DNA of 40,065 nucleotides from a virus: positions 1 through 40,065 of the IMG/VR virus record IMGVR_UViG_3300042327_000861; one strand, given 5' to 3'. This document shows positions 14,039 through 21,627 of this stretch, piece by piece. The notes beneath the pieces are model-generated. The model saw only the letters and a program-made list of their open reading frames with translations, did no database searches and had not been told where the DNA came from. Position 1 is the stretch's first letter. Each line of letters opens with the position of its first letter. The position numbers and the translations under genes are program-made.

Positions 14039-15023
14039 CGTCTCCCCCTTCCGGTATTGCTGCGGTTGTTGTTGTTGTCAGTGCGGCGGTAGCGGCCTCA
14101 GTCATCTCTGACGTGTCGGCGGCGGCTGCGATCTCACGCTGTTGGTCGTATCCGGCAGCGCTGGCTTTCAAAGCTGGCAGCTCGGCACCCAAAGCCTGAC
14201 GTGCCTGCGGTGTGATAGCCTTCCAAGCGGCTTCCAGCGCTTTCATGCCCTGCTCGCAGGTATTTGCGAGCATTGCGCGGCAGCGCTCTAGCTCTTTATT
14301 GACCGGCGTGCCTCCGTCGATCCAAGCGCGGACAGCCTCGCCGTCCTGAACGCCGATGTAATTGCTACCACGGCCCAAGTGCGGCATCAGCGCGGCTGGG
14401 CATTTCATGACCTGCTGACGCTTCCCGCATTCGTCCATCATCAGGCTGGCCGTCATTTCGAACATGAAGTTTTTTTCCTGCACTGGCTGGATGCCCTGCG
14501 GAATAAAAACGGTCTTGCCCTGTGAGTCGCGGTCGATCTTGGTCTTTTCCCGAGCGCGGACACAAACGACGATATGCATGGATGATTGCAGGAGCACGTC
14601 CATGAATCGCTTATGCTCGCGCTTGGCCTTGTTCCAGCGCCCAGGCTTGCCGGGTGCCACGCCATCGTTTGCGATGTCGTCACATCCGCCGATGCCTTCC
14701 CACTCGTGAGTGACGGAATCAATCACGAGCACATCGACGCCAGCGGCCTCGAACTGCTTGATGGCTTCGGCATAGCGTGCCGGACTGAACGGTGCGCCCA
14801 TGTCCGCGATGAGGAACTGAGCCTTGTTCGGCAGGATGTCAGAATACAAGCGCCCGCGTCTGTTCTCGGTGTCGAGGAATCCGACTTTGGCTGAGTTGCA
14901 TTTCGCCAGTCCGTAGGCATACAAAATGGCTGAGTATGTCTTGCCACTGCCGGATACTCCAGCAAAGGCGGTGACGGTCTTGGCTCCCTCGCGGGATGCG
15001 GTTTCAATTTTAAGGAATGACAT
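14022..15023 (-). CDS. RecA-fold ATPase, Sak4-like recombination protein
   Basis: A 333-residue protein with a RecA-type P-loop: Walker A GVSGSGKTYS at residues 22-31, a second conserved segment VGFLDTENRRGRLY, Walker B VDVLVIDSVTHEW near 95-107, and KNFMFEMTASLMMDE. This matches phage AAA ATPases of the Sak4 group, which assist single-strand annealing recombination. The tail is Thr/Ala-rich and acidic (DDAFIE), similar to protein-interaction tails of SSB partners. It is downstream of an exonuclease and coiled-coil protein, replacing a RecT/Beta annealase in the module. Confidence 0.78.
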   Translation of the reverse strand: MSFLKIETASREGAKTVTAFAGVSGSGKTYSAILYAYGLAKCNSAKVGFLDTENRRGRLYSDILPNKAQFLIADMGAPFSPARYAEAIKQFEAAGVDVLVIDSVTHEWEGIGGCDDIANDGVAPGKPGRWNKAKREHKRFMDVLLQSSMHIVVCVRAREKTKIDRDSQGKTVFIPQGIQPVQEKNFMFEMTASLMMDECGKRQQVMKCPAALMPHLGRGSNYIGVQDGEAVRAWIDGGTPVNKELERCRAMLANTCEQGMKALEAAWKAITPQARQALGAELPALKASAAGYDQQREIAAAADTSEMTEAATAALTTTTTAAIPEGGDDAFIE

Positions 15024-15047
15024 ATTTGTTTCGTGTGTTGGGGTTGG

Positions 15048-16139
15048 TTAGTTGAGTTTCGTTTTCTGGTTCTCGATCCAGCTGGCGAATTTCGCCACCT
15101 GGCTGTGGATGAGTTCTTCGATCTCCTTATTGGCTGCGTGCGTGCTGAATCTTGGCAGCGGGATGGCGCGGATGGCCTGAGCCAGTGCATCCAGTTTTTC
15201 ACGATCAGGAGCGGCGGCGGCAGCGCGTGCGGCTGCTTCCTGCTCGGCCTTGGCTCGTGCTTCGGCCTCTTGCTTGGCGCGGAGTTCAGCCTCGACTTTC
15301 TCGCGTGCTTGGCGTTCGGCCTTGGCTTTAGCTTCGGCTGCTTCACGCTCTGCCTTAGCTTTGGCTTCGATGGCCTCGCGCTCCTTTCTGTTATTCTCTG
15401 CTATCCTGCGAGCCTCAGCTTGTGCCTCTTCCGCCAGCCTGCGAGCCTCAGCTTGTGCGGCTTCGCGTTCGGCTTTCAGACGCTCATTTTCTGCACGGAT
15501 GCGCTCACGCTCGGCGGCAGCTTCGGCGTCACGTTTGGCGCGTTCCTCGGCCTCAATGCGCTCACGCTCGATGCGCTCAGCTTCGGCCTTGCGTGCTGCT
15601 TCCTGCCGTGCGGCAAATGCGAGCTGGTTGGTTTCAAGCAGGTTCGCAAACGTGGCTTCGTCCATCTCGCCGAGTTGGTAGAGACTGACATCAGTGAACG
15701 GCCTCAGTGCGTCTTCACGCTCGGCTTTGAGCCGCGCTTTTCGCTCTTCCTCGATGCGCTGGATGAATTGCTCCTGCTCCAGCAAGTGCTTCTCCAGCGG
15801 CTCAACGGCGTAAGCCAGCATGTTATAAATGCCGTCGATGGCCTTGCCTTTCTTGAGGCTGTCTTCCTTGAGCGCCTTGCGGGTCTTTTCGGCATTGATG
15901 CGGATCTCGCGTAGTGCCAAGCGGGTTTCACGCGCCAGCTTCATTTCCCTGAACTGGTCAGGGCGTGTGATCTGGATGCTGAGAGCTTTCTGGCGCCATT
16001 CGTCGGCGGCGGTGAAATACTCTTCAAACGCAGCGCGAAGGCTTTGAGCCGTGTCGGGTGTCAGCCCCTCGTCCAGCTTGAGAACAAGGGGTTGAAGTTG
16101 ACCGGCAGGCGGCATGATTTCGAGTGTAGTGGTTTCCAT
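15048..16139 (-). CDS. Coiled-coil protein of the recombination module
   Basis: A 363-residue protein dominated by a long Ala/Glu/Arg/Lys-rich coiled coil at about residues 125-310 (repeats such as AEREAAEAKAKAER and EARRLAEEAQAEARR). The N-terminal 120 residues are alpha-helical with a conserved-looking KKGKAIDGIYNMLAYAVEPLEK segment; the last 45 residues form a separate domain (IPLPRFSTHAANKEIEELIHS). Similar coiled-coil proteins lie next to phage exonuclease and annealing genes. The start at 16139 has CACACTATG. The repetitive composition makes homology calls unreliable, so function is open. Confidence 0.85.
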   Translation of the reverse strand: METTTLEIMPPAGQLQPLVLKLDEGLTPDTAQSLRAAFEEYFTAADEWRQKALSIQITRPDQFREMKLARETRLALREIRINAEKTRKALKEDSLKKGKAIDGIYNMLAYAVEPLEKHLLEQEQFIQRIEEERKARLKAEREDALRPFTDVSLYQLGEMDEATFANLLETNQLAFAARQEAARKAEAERIERERIEAEERAKRDAEAAAERERIRAENERLKAEREAAQAEARRLAEEAQAEARRIAENNRKEREAIEAKAKAEREAAEAKAKAERQAREKVEAELRAKQEAEARAKAEQEAAARAAAAAPDREKLDALAQAIRAIPLPRFSTHAANKEIEELIHSQVAKFASWIENQKTKLN

Positions 16140-16169
16140 AGTGTGTTTTATGTGTGGGGTTGTTTTCGG

Positions 16170-17048
16170 TTACGCCGCTTTAGGCATGGCCCAAGCTGGC
16201 AAATTGAGTTCGGCTGGCACATCGCCCAGCCCTGGCCAGATGCCGGACGCTTCGCACTTGGCGAACATCTCCAGGTCTTCACGGAGTTGTGAACGGCCAA
16301 AGTCGATCATGGACGGACTGGCGACGTAGGCGCGGCAGAGGTAAGGCGCTTCGGACTCTTGAGCGATGAAAATAAAAGCCTTTGGCTTCTCACCGCTTAC
16401 TGCCTCCCAGCCGTCGAGATACATCGCGGCCTGCCGGTAATATCCGTAGTTCCAAGCGGCACGTTGGAAGGCGTCCTCGCTCGCGTCTTGGCAGGTCTTG
16501 GGGTCGATGATCAGGCCATCGGCGCGGATGATGTCCGGTCTGGCGCGGCATTTCACGCCGGTTGCAGAGTCCTGCCAGAATAGACTGGCCTCAGTGTAAA
16601 GTCGTGCGGACTCGATGGCATTGCGGCAGGCGAGGTTTTTCATCATTGCCTCGCGCATTGCGTGGCATTTTGCGACGTCCTCCTCATTCACGATGATCTT
16701 GCCATCATTGCTAGCGTTAAAGTTGTCCCACCAGTGAATGGCTTCGAGTGTTTCAAGGCTTGGTTTCTTCGCCTCGCGCTGAATCCGTGTCGGACGCTTT
16801 GGTGCGTCGCTCGGCACTGTGGAATAGAGCTTTGGAAAAAGTTCCGGCTCTAGGATGACGGTGTGATATAGACTGCCGAAAAGCAGCGCCGGTGATTTAG
16901 TCTCACTGGGGTTCTTTCGCTTCCAGTCGTAATACGCTGGAGCCTTGCGGAAATCGTCGAGGCCGTGCTTTGAGACGGCTTCATGACGATGATATGACGA
17001 TGCTTCAAGGTCACGAATGACCGATGGGTATGTTGTAGGGGTTTGCAT
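16170..17048 (-). CDS. PD-(D/E)XK exonuclease (RecE C-terminal type)
   Basis: A 292-residue nuclease like the C-terminal half of E. coli RecE, which chews one strand of a DNA end to leave single strands for recombination. Visible motifs are ALLFGSLYHTVILEPE (typical start of the fold), KCRARPDIIRADGLIIDPKT with the Asp and Asp-x-Lys catalytic residues, and AAWNYGYYRQAAMYLDGWE (the conserved Q/Y helix). It starts at ATG 17048, in a CACAATATG context; an in-frame GTG/ATG at 17087 would overlap the TGCAAR motif. It is first in the recombination operon. Confidence 0.88.
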   Translation of the reverse strand: MQTPTTYPSVIRDLEASSYHRHEAVSKHGLDDFRKAPAYYDWKRKNPSETKSPALLFGSLYHTVILEPELFPKLYSTVPSDAPKRPTRIQREAKKPSLETLEAIHWWDNFNASNDGKIIVNEEDVAKCHAMREAMMKNLACRNAIESARLYTEASLFWQDSATGVKCRARPDIIRADGLIIDPKTCQDASEDAFQRAAWNYGYYRQAAMYLDGWEAVSGEKPKAFIFIAQESEAPYLCRAYVASPSMIDFGRSQLREDLEMFAKCEASGIWPGLGDVPAELNLPAWAMPKAA

Positions 17049-17088
17049 ATTGTGGGCCTCGGGTTGAGGCTCCACAAGAGAAGCCACT

Positions 17089-17102
17089 CTTGCAGACTTG
17101 CA
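17089..17102 (-). promoter_or_regulatory. TGCAAR direct-repeat motif upstream of the exonuclease gene
   Basis: Minus-strand TGCAAG-TC-TGCAAG, the most symmetric copy, 40 bases before ATG 17048. A TATAAT (17140-17145) lies about 38 bases further upstream, so here the repeat could be an operator downstream of a -10, or itself contain the -35. Confidence 0.52.
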
Positions 17103-17168
17103 AGCGAAAGATTGCTATAAATTGCGCGACTGTGCCGCGATTATATACGGTTAGCCGATTGAAACGGT

Positions 17169-18191
17169 TCAGGCCCCTTCACCGCTCACGCGCATGGACC
17201 AGCCTCGCGAATCAAGGCGGTGTTGCACAGTCTTTACAAGCCACTCGCCATTCACGCCTTCGCGGAATGCTGCCAGTGTGACCTTGCCACCGGCCACGAT
17301 GTCGAGACGCCCAGGCAGCGAGAGTTCCAAGCTGCGTGTGCTTCGAGCGATGCGTTTTGCTACAGTCTTGGCCTGTGCCTTTGCTTGTGGCTCATCAGCG
17401 GCAGGCGTCGGCGGTGTGAACGTGCTCTCGCTTGCCGCCAGCCATGCCACGTCTTGTGTCAGCTCTGGCATTGATGCAGGCTGCTCGACTTCGGCCTCGA
17501 CCTCGTTTGTGTCGCCGGTTTCATAGTCGTGATACTTCACTTTGACAGTTTTGTATGCCTGCCCCTTGCCACCGGCAGAAACGCGCCATGTGCTTACTTC
17601 GTTGCGTTGCAATGTCACGTTCAGAGCCGTGCCTCCTGTGCCAGTGCCAGCACCTTCAGCCGCGATGATCATGCGCCCGTCGGCAAACTTCAAAAAGCCA
17701 CCGTGTCGCCTTACCAGTCGCAAGATTAAATTTGTGTCAGACTCATCGACTTGCTGCTCGTTAATGATCTGCACCGATGCCAGCGACGTATCGACGGACG
17801 CTGAAACTCCAAGGTTTCCAGCGATTGACTTCGCGATGTCGCCAAGAGTGGTATCTTCCCACGATTTCGAGCGGCGGGCGGCAATGCTACCAGCTTGTGC
17901 AACTGGTGCCGATGAGCACGACACGGTAAGCCGGTCAGGTGGCCCTTCAATCTGCGTTGAGTCCACCGTGAAACTGCCCACGCGTTGCAAAGCGAGGTCG
18001 TAGCCGACAGAAAGTTCAACCTTTGCGCCGGACTTCGGGACTGCTAAAAGGTTGTCTGAATCTTGAAGCGTGATCGTTAGCCCATCGCTTCCTTCCTCCA
18101 CGGTGTCGCTCCACTCAATAATGCCAGCGCGAGCCGTGACATCAGCGGTGATGTCATTGCCGGAAACGGAGATCTGAAAAGAAGGTGTCAC
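17169..18191 (-). CDS. Tail hub protein, P2 gpD family (late control D)
   Basis: A 340-residue protein of the P2 gpD / Mu gp45 hub family that joins tail tube and baseplate spike. Clues are the N-terminal ISVSGNDITADVTARAGIIEW segment, the FKVDS-like GSFTVDSTQIEGPPDRLTVSC stretch, the repeated small domains up to about residue 160, and the C-terminal GEWLVKTVQHRLDSRGWSMRV. It starts at GTG 18191, overlapping the gpX stop (GTGA). The order U-X-D at the end of the tail operon is exactly that of P2-like phages. It is the last gene of the late operon; no clear terminator follows. Confidence 0.88.
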   Translation of the reverse strand: MTPSFQISVSGNDITADVTARAGIIEWSDTVEEGSDGLTITLQDSDNLLAVPKSGAKVELSVGYDLALQRVGSFTVDSTQIEGPPDRLTVSCSSAPVAQAGSIAARRSKSWEDTTLGDIAKSIAGNLGVSASVDTSLASVQIINEQQVDESDTNLILRLVRRHGGFLKFADGRMIIAAEGAGTGTGGTALNVTLQRNEVSTWRVSAGGKGQAYKTVKVKYHDYETGDTNEVEAEVEQPASMPELTQDVAWLAASESTFTPPTPAADEPQAKAQAKTVAKRIARSTRSLELSLPGRLDIVAGGKVTLAAFREGVNGEWLVKTVQHRLDSRGWSMRVSGEGA

Positions 18192-18400
18192 GAGAAAAGC
18201 TGAAGTCGTTGCGTAGGCTGCGGTGCCGGTGCGTCCGGCATGGTGATCTCAATGCCAGCCGGTAGCCTTGGCCCGTAGTCAGCAAGGCCACGGTTGGCTT
18301 CCAGCACTGTCTCCACGAGCCCGTTGTCTTGCCGCTCGTAGTATCGCCAAACGATCTCATCAAGAACGTCGCCGGTGCGTGTTGTATAAATAGCGGCCAT
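18188..18400 (-). CDS. Tail protein X (gpX, LysM-like)
   Basis: A 70-residue P2 gpX homologue. The sequence YTTRTGDVLDEIVWRYYE, then VLEANRGLADYGPRLPAG and IEITMPD is the LysM-like pattern typical of gpX, and the length fits (P2 X is 67). Overlaps with gpU (TGATG) and gpD (GTGA) couple translation. It acts in contractile tail assembly near the baseplate hub. Confidence 0.9.
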   Translation of the reverse strand: MAAIYTTRTGDVLDEIVWRYYERQDNGLVETVLEANRGLADYGPRLPAGIEITMPDAPAPQPTQRLQLFS

Positions 18401-18846
18401 CAGGAAAATAGACTCGGGATTTGCTTGAGCTTGTTGACAGCGCCCTTGATTGCAGTCAGCGCGTCGGCCGACTTTTTAAGCTGCACCGTGAATGTCATGC
18501 GGCGCGGTGAGCCGTCAGAAAAGTGCAGGTCTTCGCCCTGCTCGATTGATTCCAGCACCCACAGGCCAAAGAAGAAACCGTTGCCACCAATGAGCGGTAG
18601 CTGGGTTCCCAAGTCGCCCAAAAGTCGCAGCGCGGTTATTGTCTCGGTGCCGCCAGTGAAGCCTGGCACAAGCATACCTCTCAGCGTGATCGTCTCGGCG
18701 TTCTTGCCCGTGTATTGCATCGCCGGTGTCGTGCCAATAAGCTCTTGCTCTGGCCATTTCCATGACGTTTGACGAGTCAGCTCTTGGTATGGAGCTGTCT
18801 CAATCATAAAGGGGTAGCCCCCGAGGTTGATCATCATCCCGGTCAT
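18400..18846 (-). CDS. Tail protein U (gpU family)
   Basis: A 148-residue P2 gpU-like protein involved in tail completion. Family-like segments are the N-terminal MINLGGYPFMIETAPYQEL, the WPEQELIGTTPAMQYTGKN core and LRGMLVPGFTGG. The downstream gene is gpX and the upstream gene is the tape measure, the conserved P2 order T-U-X-D. ATGA overlap with the tape measure stop. Confidence 0.88.
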   Translation of the reverse strand: MTGMMINLGGYPFMIETAPYQELTRQTSWKWPEQELIGTTPAMQYTGKNAETITLRGMLVPGFTGGTETITALRLLGDLGTQLPLIGGNGFFFGLWVLESIEQGEDLHFSDGSPRRMTFTVQLKKSADALTAIKGAVNKLKQIPSLFS

Positions 18847-20708
18847 TGTGGCACGAGTGTTCCTGTTTCGTCGTAGAGCTTCATCGACTTGAGCGCTGAC
18901 TTGACGGCATCGCCAACGGCAGCGGGATTTGATGATGGAGCGGTGACGTTGATTTGAAAGTCCTGTTTCACGTTATTGGTGCGCCCAGGTGTTGGCATGT
19001 TCTCCGCTGGCATGATCTGCCGCATCAGGTCGGTCTTCATCGCCTCGTTGCTCTTGAATGGCACGAGTGCATCGACCGCGCCTTTCTGAGCCTGCGGTGT
19101 GCCGTCGAGGTTGTATTTGTCGAGGCCAAAAAGCTGCCCGACTTTCGAGTTGGCGAACCACGCGCCAATCTCTCTGAGTGCATCAAGCAGCGGATTGATT
19201 GCCGAGTCGATGAGATCCATGATCTCATCTTTGAAGGTGTAGATGACCGCTCCGACTGCAACAATTCCGGCAGCGAGCGCTCCCCACGGCCCGACAGCCG
19301 CCCAAGAAGCTACAGCCAGCGCTTTCATGGTTGTGCCTAATGTCACGAGCCCTGCAATGATTGAAGGCCCGATGAGTGCGCCGACTTGCACAACTACATT
19401 GCCGATAGCGAGCGCCAGTGAGCCCACACTTGCAATCGTCGGTGCCAGCGCCACTGCGCCAAGGATGACGCCTAGATTCTTCCAGCCTCCCACAAAGTCT
19501 TTGACTGCCACGACGGCGCTTCCGGCTTCGATGGCAAATTCCTTGAATGCGATGAACGCATCTTTAATGGCCGTGCCTGTCTGCTTTGCCCAATCTTTCA
19601 GACGTCCATCAGCCGCAGCTTTGTTCAGTTCTTCGAGGATGCCGCCGACTTCGGTTTTCATCCAATCGAACAAGCCCGCAGCCATCACGGACGTGGTGAA
19701 GCGTGTCCACTGGTCGCCCATGTTGGACATCATGCCCGCCCAGGTCTTAGACTGAGCTTCCATTGCCCCGGCATATTTCTCGTTCCAGATAGCTGTCAGT
19801 GTGGACTGAATGAGCTGGCGATTGCCAGCGTCCACGGCTTTCTGGCGCTGCTTTCCAGCGCGGTCGGTGTAGCTGTAGATGATGCGCCCGCCGTCTTTAG
19901 CTGCCTTGATACCAAACTCTTTCAGCCGCTCGTTCTCGCCTGTCACAGCGTCGGCGATAGCTTCAACGGCAGACATGACATCCTTGCCCATGCTGGCAGC
20001 GGTGTCGCCAAGCGTGCGAAGTGTGTCGCCCTTGATTGGATCGATGCCGTAGGCGCGAAGGCGCACGAATGCCTCAGACACCTGCTTGATGTCGTAAGGC
20101 GTCGTTGCCGCAAACTCGGAGATCCAGCCGAACGCCTGTTTGGCTTTGGTGACGTTGCCGCCTTCGAGCGTGGTCAGGATCGTCTGCAGCCGCTCAAACT
20201 CGGCTGCGGTGTCCACAAATTGTGTCTTGAAAACGTAGCCAGTGACAGCGCCAAGGGCTGTCAGCTTTGTTGTCAGCCCCATGACGTGACCACGCACGTT
20301 TGCAAACGCGGTGCCGACGCCGGATGCAGCTGTGCGAATGCGGCTCATTGATCCACCGACGCGTGTGAATGATGCCAGTCGTGCCTCACTGCTGGAAATC
20401 GCTGAGGCCAGCCGCGCCTGTTCGCTGGTAAGCCTGGAGGTGTCAACGCCTGCGGCAGTGAGTGCTGCCGATAGTTTTTCAACCTGCGCCGTATAGCGAG
20501 CCGTTGCCGATGCACTGCCTTTGGCTTTGGCCTCTGCCAGTTTGCCCTGTGCTGCTTGGAGTTTGGCGAGGTCGCCAGATTGCTTTTTCAGCTTGGCCAG
20601 GCTGCCGCCTAACGTGTCGATTTGCTTTCCGAGACGGCCAAACACAGCGCCCACGGTCGCGGCCATGGTGGCGCCGATCTGGACGGTTGCGGAGATGTTA
20701 CGAGCCAT
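18843..20708 (-). CDS. Tail tape measure protein (gpT)
   Basis: A 621-residue protein that sets tail length. It has an N-terminal coiled-coil region (about 20-130, with KLKKQSGDLAKLQAAQGKLAEA split by Ala-rich heptads), the conserved phage tail-tape domain (about 170-330; FVDTAAEFERLQTILTTLEG, TTPYDIKQVSEAFVRLRAYG), and a hydrophobic Ala/Gly/Val-rich segment at about 405-490 that may form membrane-spanning helices during DNA entry. The C-terminal 60 residues carry a tube-tip motif with VTAPSSNPAAVGDAVKSAL. Its start overlaps the frameshifted chaperone stop, as in P2. Confidence 0.92.
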   Translation of the reverse strand: MARNISATVQIGATMAATVGAVFGRLGKQIDTLGGSLAKLKKQSGDLAKLQAAQGKLAEAKAKGSASATARYTAQVEKLSAALTAAGVDTSRLTSEQARLASAISSSEARLASFTRVGGSMSRIRTAASGVGTAFANVRGHVMGLTTKLTALGAVTGYVFKTQFVDTAAEFERLQTILTTLEGGNVTKAKQAFGWISEFAATTPYDIKQVSEAFVRLRAYGIDPIKGDTLRTLGDTAASMGKDVMSAVEAIADAVTGENERLKEFGIKAAKDGGRIIYSYTDRAGKQRQKAVDAGNRQLIQSTLTAIWNEKYAGAMEAQSKTWAGMMSNMGDQWTRFTTSVMAAGLFDWMKTEVGGILEELNKAAADGRLKDWAKQTGTAIKDAFIAFKEFAIEAGSAVVAVKDFVGGWKNLGVILGAVALAPTIASVGSLALAIGNVVVQVGALIGPSIIAGLVTLGTTMKALAVASWAAVGPWGALAAGIVAVGAVIYTFKDEIMDLIDSAINPLLDALREIGAWFANSKVGQLFGLDKYNLDGTPQAQKGAVDALVPFKSNEAMKTDLMRQIMPAENMPTPGRTNNVKQDFQINVTAPSSNPAAVGDAVKSALKSMKLYDETGTLVPQ

Positions 20709-21080
20709 GGCGTTTCGGTGATGGTATAGATGTCACCCACTCGACAAACTCGTCTGTGGGCATTGCGTCAATCTCGGAAAGCGCCCAGCCCGTATAATTC
20801 GCCAGCGCGAGAGTGGCCCTTATGGCGTCGTCTCGCTCAAGCCAAAAAAACCGGCCAGCGCCTTTTGCACTTTCACAAAGTCGGCCATATCGAGAGACTC
20901 AACGGCGTCAGGCGTGATCTGCGCAAGGTTGGCAATCAGGTTGATCTCCTGAGCCGCGTCATCCTTGCCGCCAGTGATGCGAGCGACGCGCATGTCTTTC
21001 ACGGTCGGACGGCGCAGCGTGATCTCGTTGATCGTTGCGCCGGAGAATGTGACTGGAAAGTCGAGCTTGATCTTGGTCAT
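20698..21080 (-). CDS. gpE-E' fusion made by -1 ribosomal frameshift
   Basis: If ribosomes slip back one base at T-TTT-TTT (20850-20844), translation continues from TGG at 20844 for 48 codons to TAA at 20698, giving about 127 residues. The extension begins WLERDDAIRATLALANY and continues TGWALSEIDAMPTDEFVEWV, which resembles the gpE' part of P2-like phages. Its stop lies inside the first codons of the tape measure gene, the usual arrangement. The slip heptamer, long open -1 frame and family context together make this strong; the frameshift rate is not known. Confidence 0.85.
20820..21080 (-). CDS. Tail assembly chaperone gpE (short form)
   Basis: An 86-residue P2 gpE-like chaperone that binds the tape measure during tail tube assembly. 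The domain reads FPVTFSGATINEITLRRPTV and ends near LAGFFGLSETTP. Seven T residues at 20850-20844 give a T-TTT-TTT slip site eight codons before the stop. It lies between tail tube and tape measure genes, exactly where E and E' are found in P2. The start at ATG 21080 follows GACACC. Confidence 0.9.
   Translation of the reverse strand: MTKIKLDFPVTFSGATINEITLRRPTVKDMRVARITGGKDDAAQEINLIANLAQITPDAVESLDMADFVKVQKALAGFFGLSETTP
20844..20850 (-). promoter_or_regulatory. -1 frameshift slippery site (T TTT TTT)
   Basis: In the gpE frame the codons are GGT-TTT-TTT-GGC, so the P- and A-site tRNAs can re-pair perfectly one base back. This is the same logic as the P2 E/E' and lambda G/GT signals. A stimulatory stem-loop was not identified by eye. 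Confidence 0.85.
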
Positions 21081-21092
21081 GGTGTCAGATGA

Positions 21093-21602
21093 TTACAGGC
21101 CGATAGCTGCACGCTGAGCGGCGAGACGGTCGGTGCCGTTCACGATGCGCTTCATGTTGAGCACGTCGATGTCGTGGATGCGAACGCCGTCGATGTCGTA
21201 AGCGAACTCGCGCACGTCCATTGTAAGCGACACGCCTGCCTTAGCTCCAGCTGTCACAGCATCAAACTCAACGCTGCGGATGGTGCCACGCTGCGTGAAG
21301 ACTTCGGCCTTCACGGTGCCGTCGAGGTCTTCGAGAGCGCCACGGACGATGAGAGCGAAAGTCTGGCCAGCTCCAACGCCCCAAAGGCGCAAGGCCTCGG
21401 CTGCGATCTTGCTGAGCTTGAAGGTTGCTTCCAGCTTCTCCATGCCCATGTCGAGAGCAACGCTGGAGTCCATGCCACCGGCGCGGAAGTCTTCCACCTG
21501 CACGGTAAGCGCGGGCGGCTGATACTCTTCCACGTTTCCGGCATAGCCGAAACCATCAAGAAAGAGAGCGAAGTTTTTGCGGATTTGAGCGGCTGCGGCC
21601 AT
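21093..21602 (-). CDS. Tail tube protein (gpFII family)
   Basis: A 169-residue P2 FII-type major tail tube protein. Typical features are the N-terminal RKNFALFLDGFGYAGNVEEY, the FRAGGMDSSVALDMGMEKLEA segment and the EFAYDIDGVRIHDIDVLN near the end. It follows the sheath gene and precedes gpE, the canonical order FI-FII-E-T. Each tail contains many stacked hexamers of this protein, so high expression is expected. Confidence 0.93.
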   Translation of the reverse strand: MAAAAQIRKNFALFLDGFGYAGNVEEYQPPALTVQVEDFRAGGMDSSVALDMGMEKLEATFKLSKIAAEALRLWGVGAGQTFALIVRGALEDLDGTVKAEVFTQRGTIRSVEFDAVTAGAKAGVSLTMDVREFAYDIDGVRIHDIDVLNMKRIVNGTDRLAAQRAAIGL

Positions 21603-21627
21603 GATGTTTTAGCGGTGAGAGTTGAGA

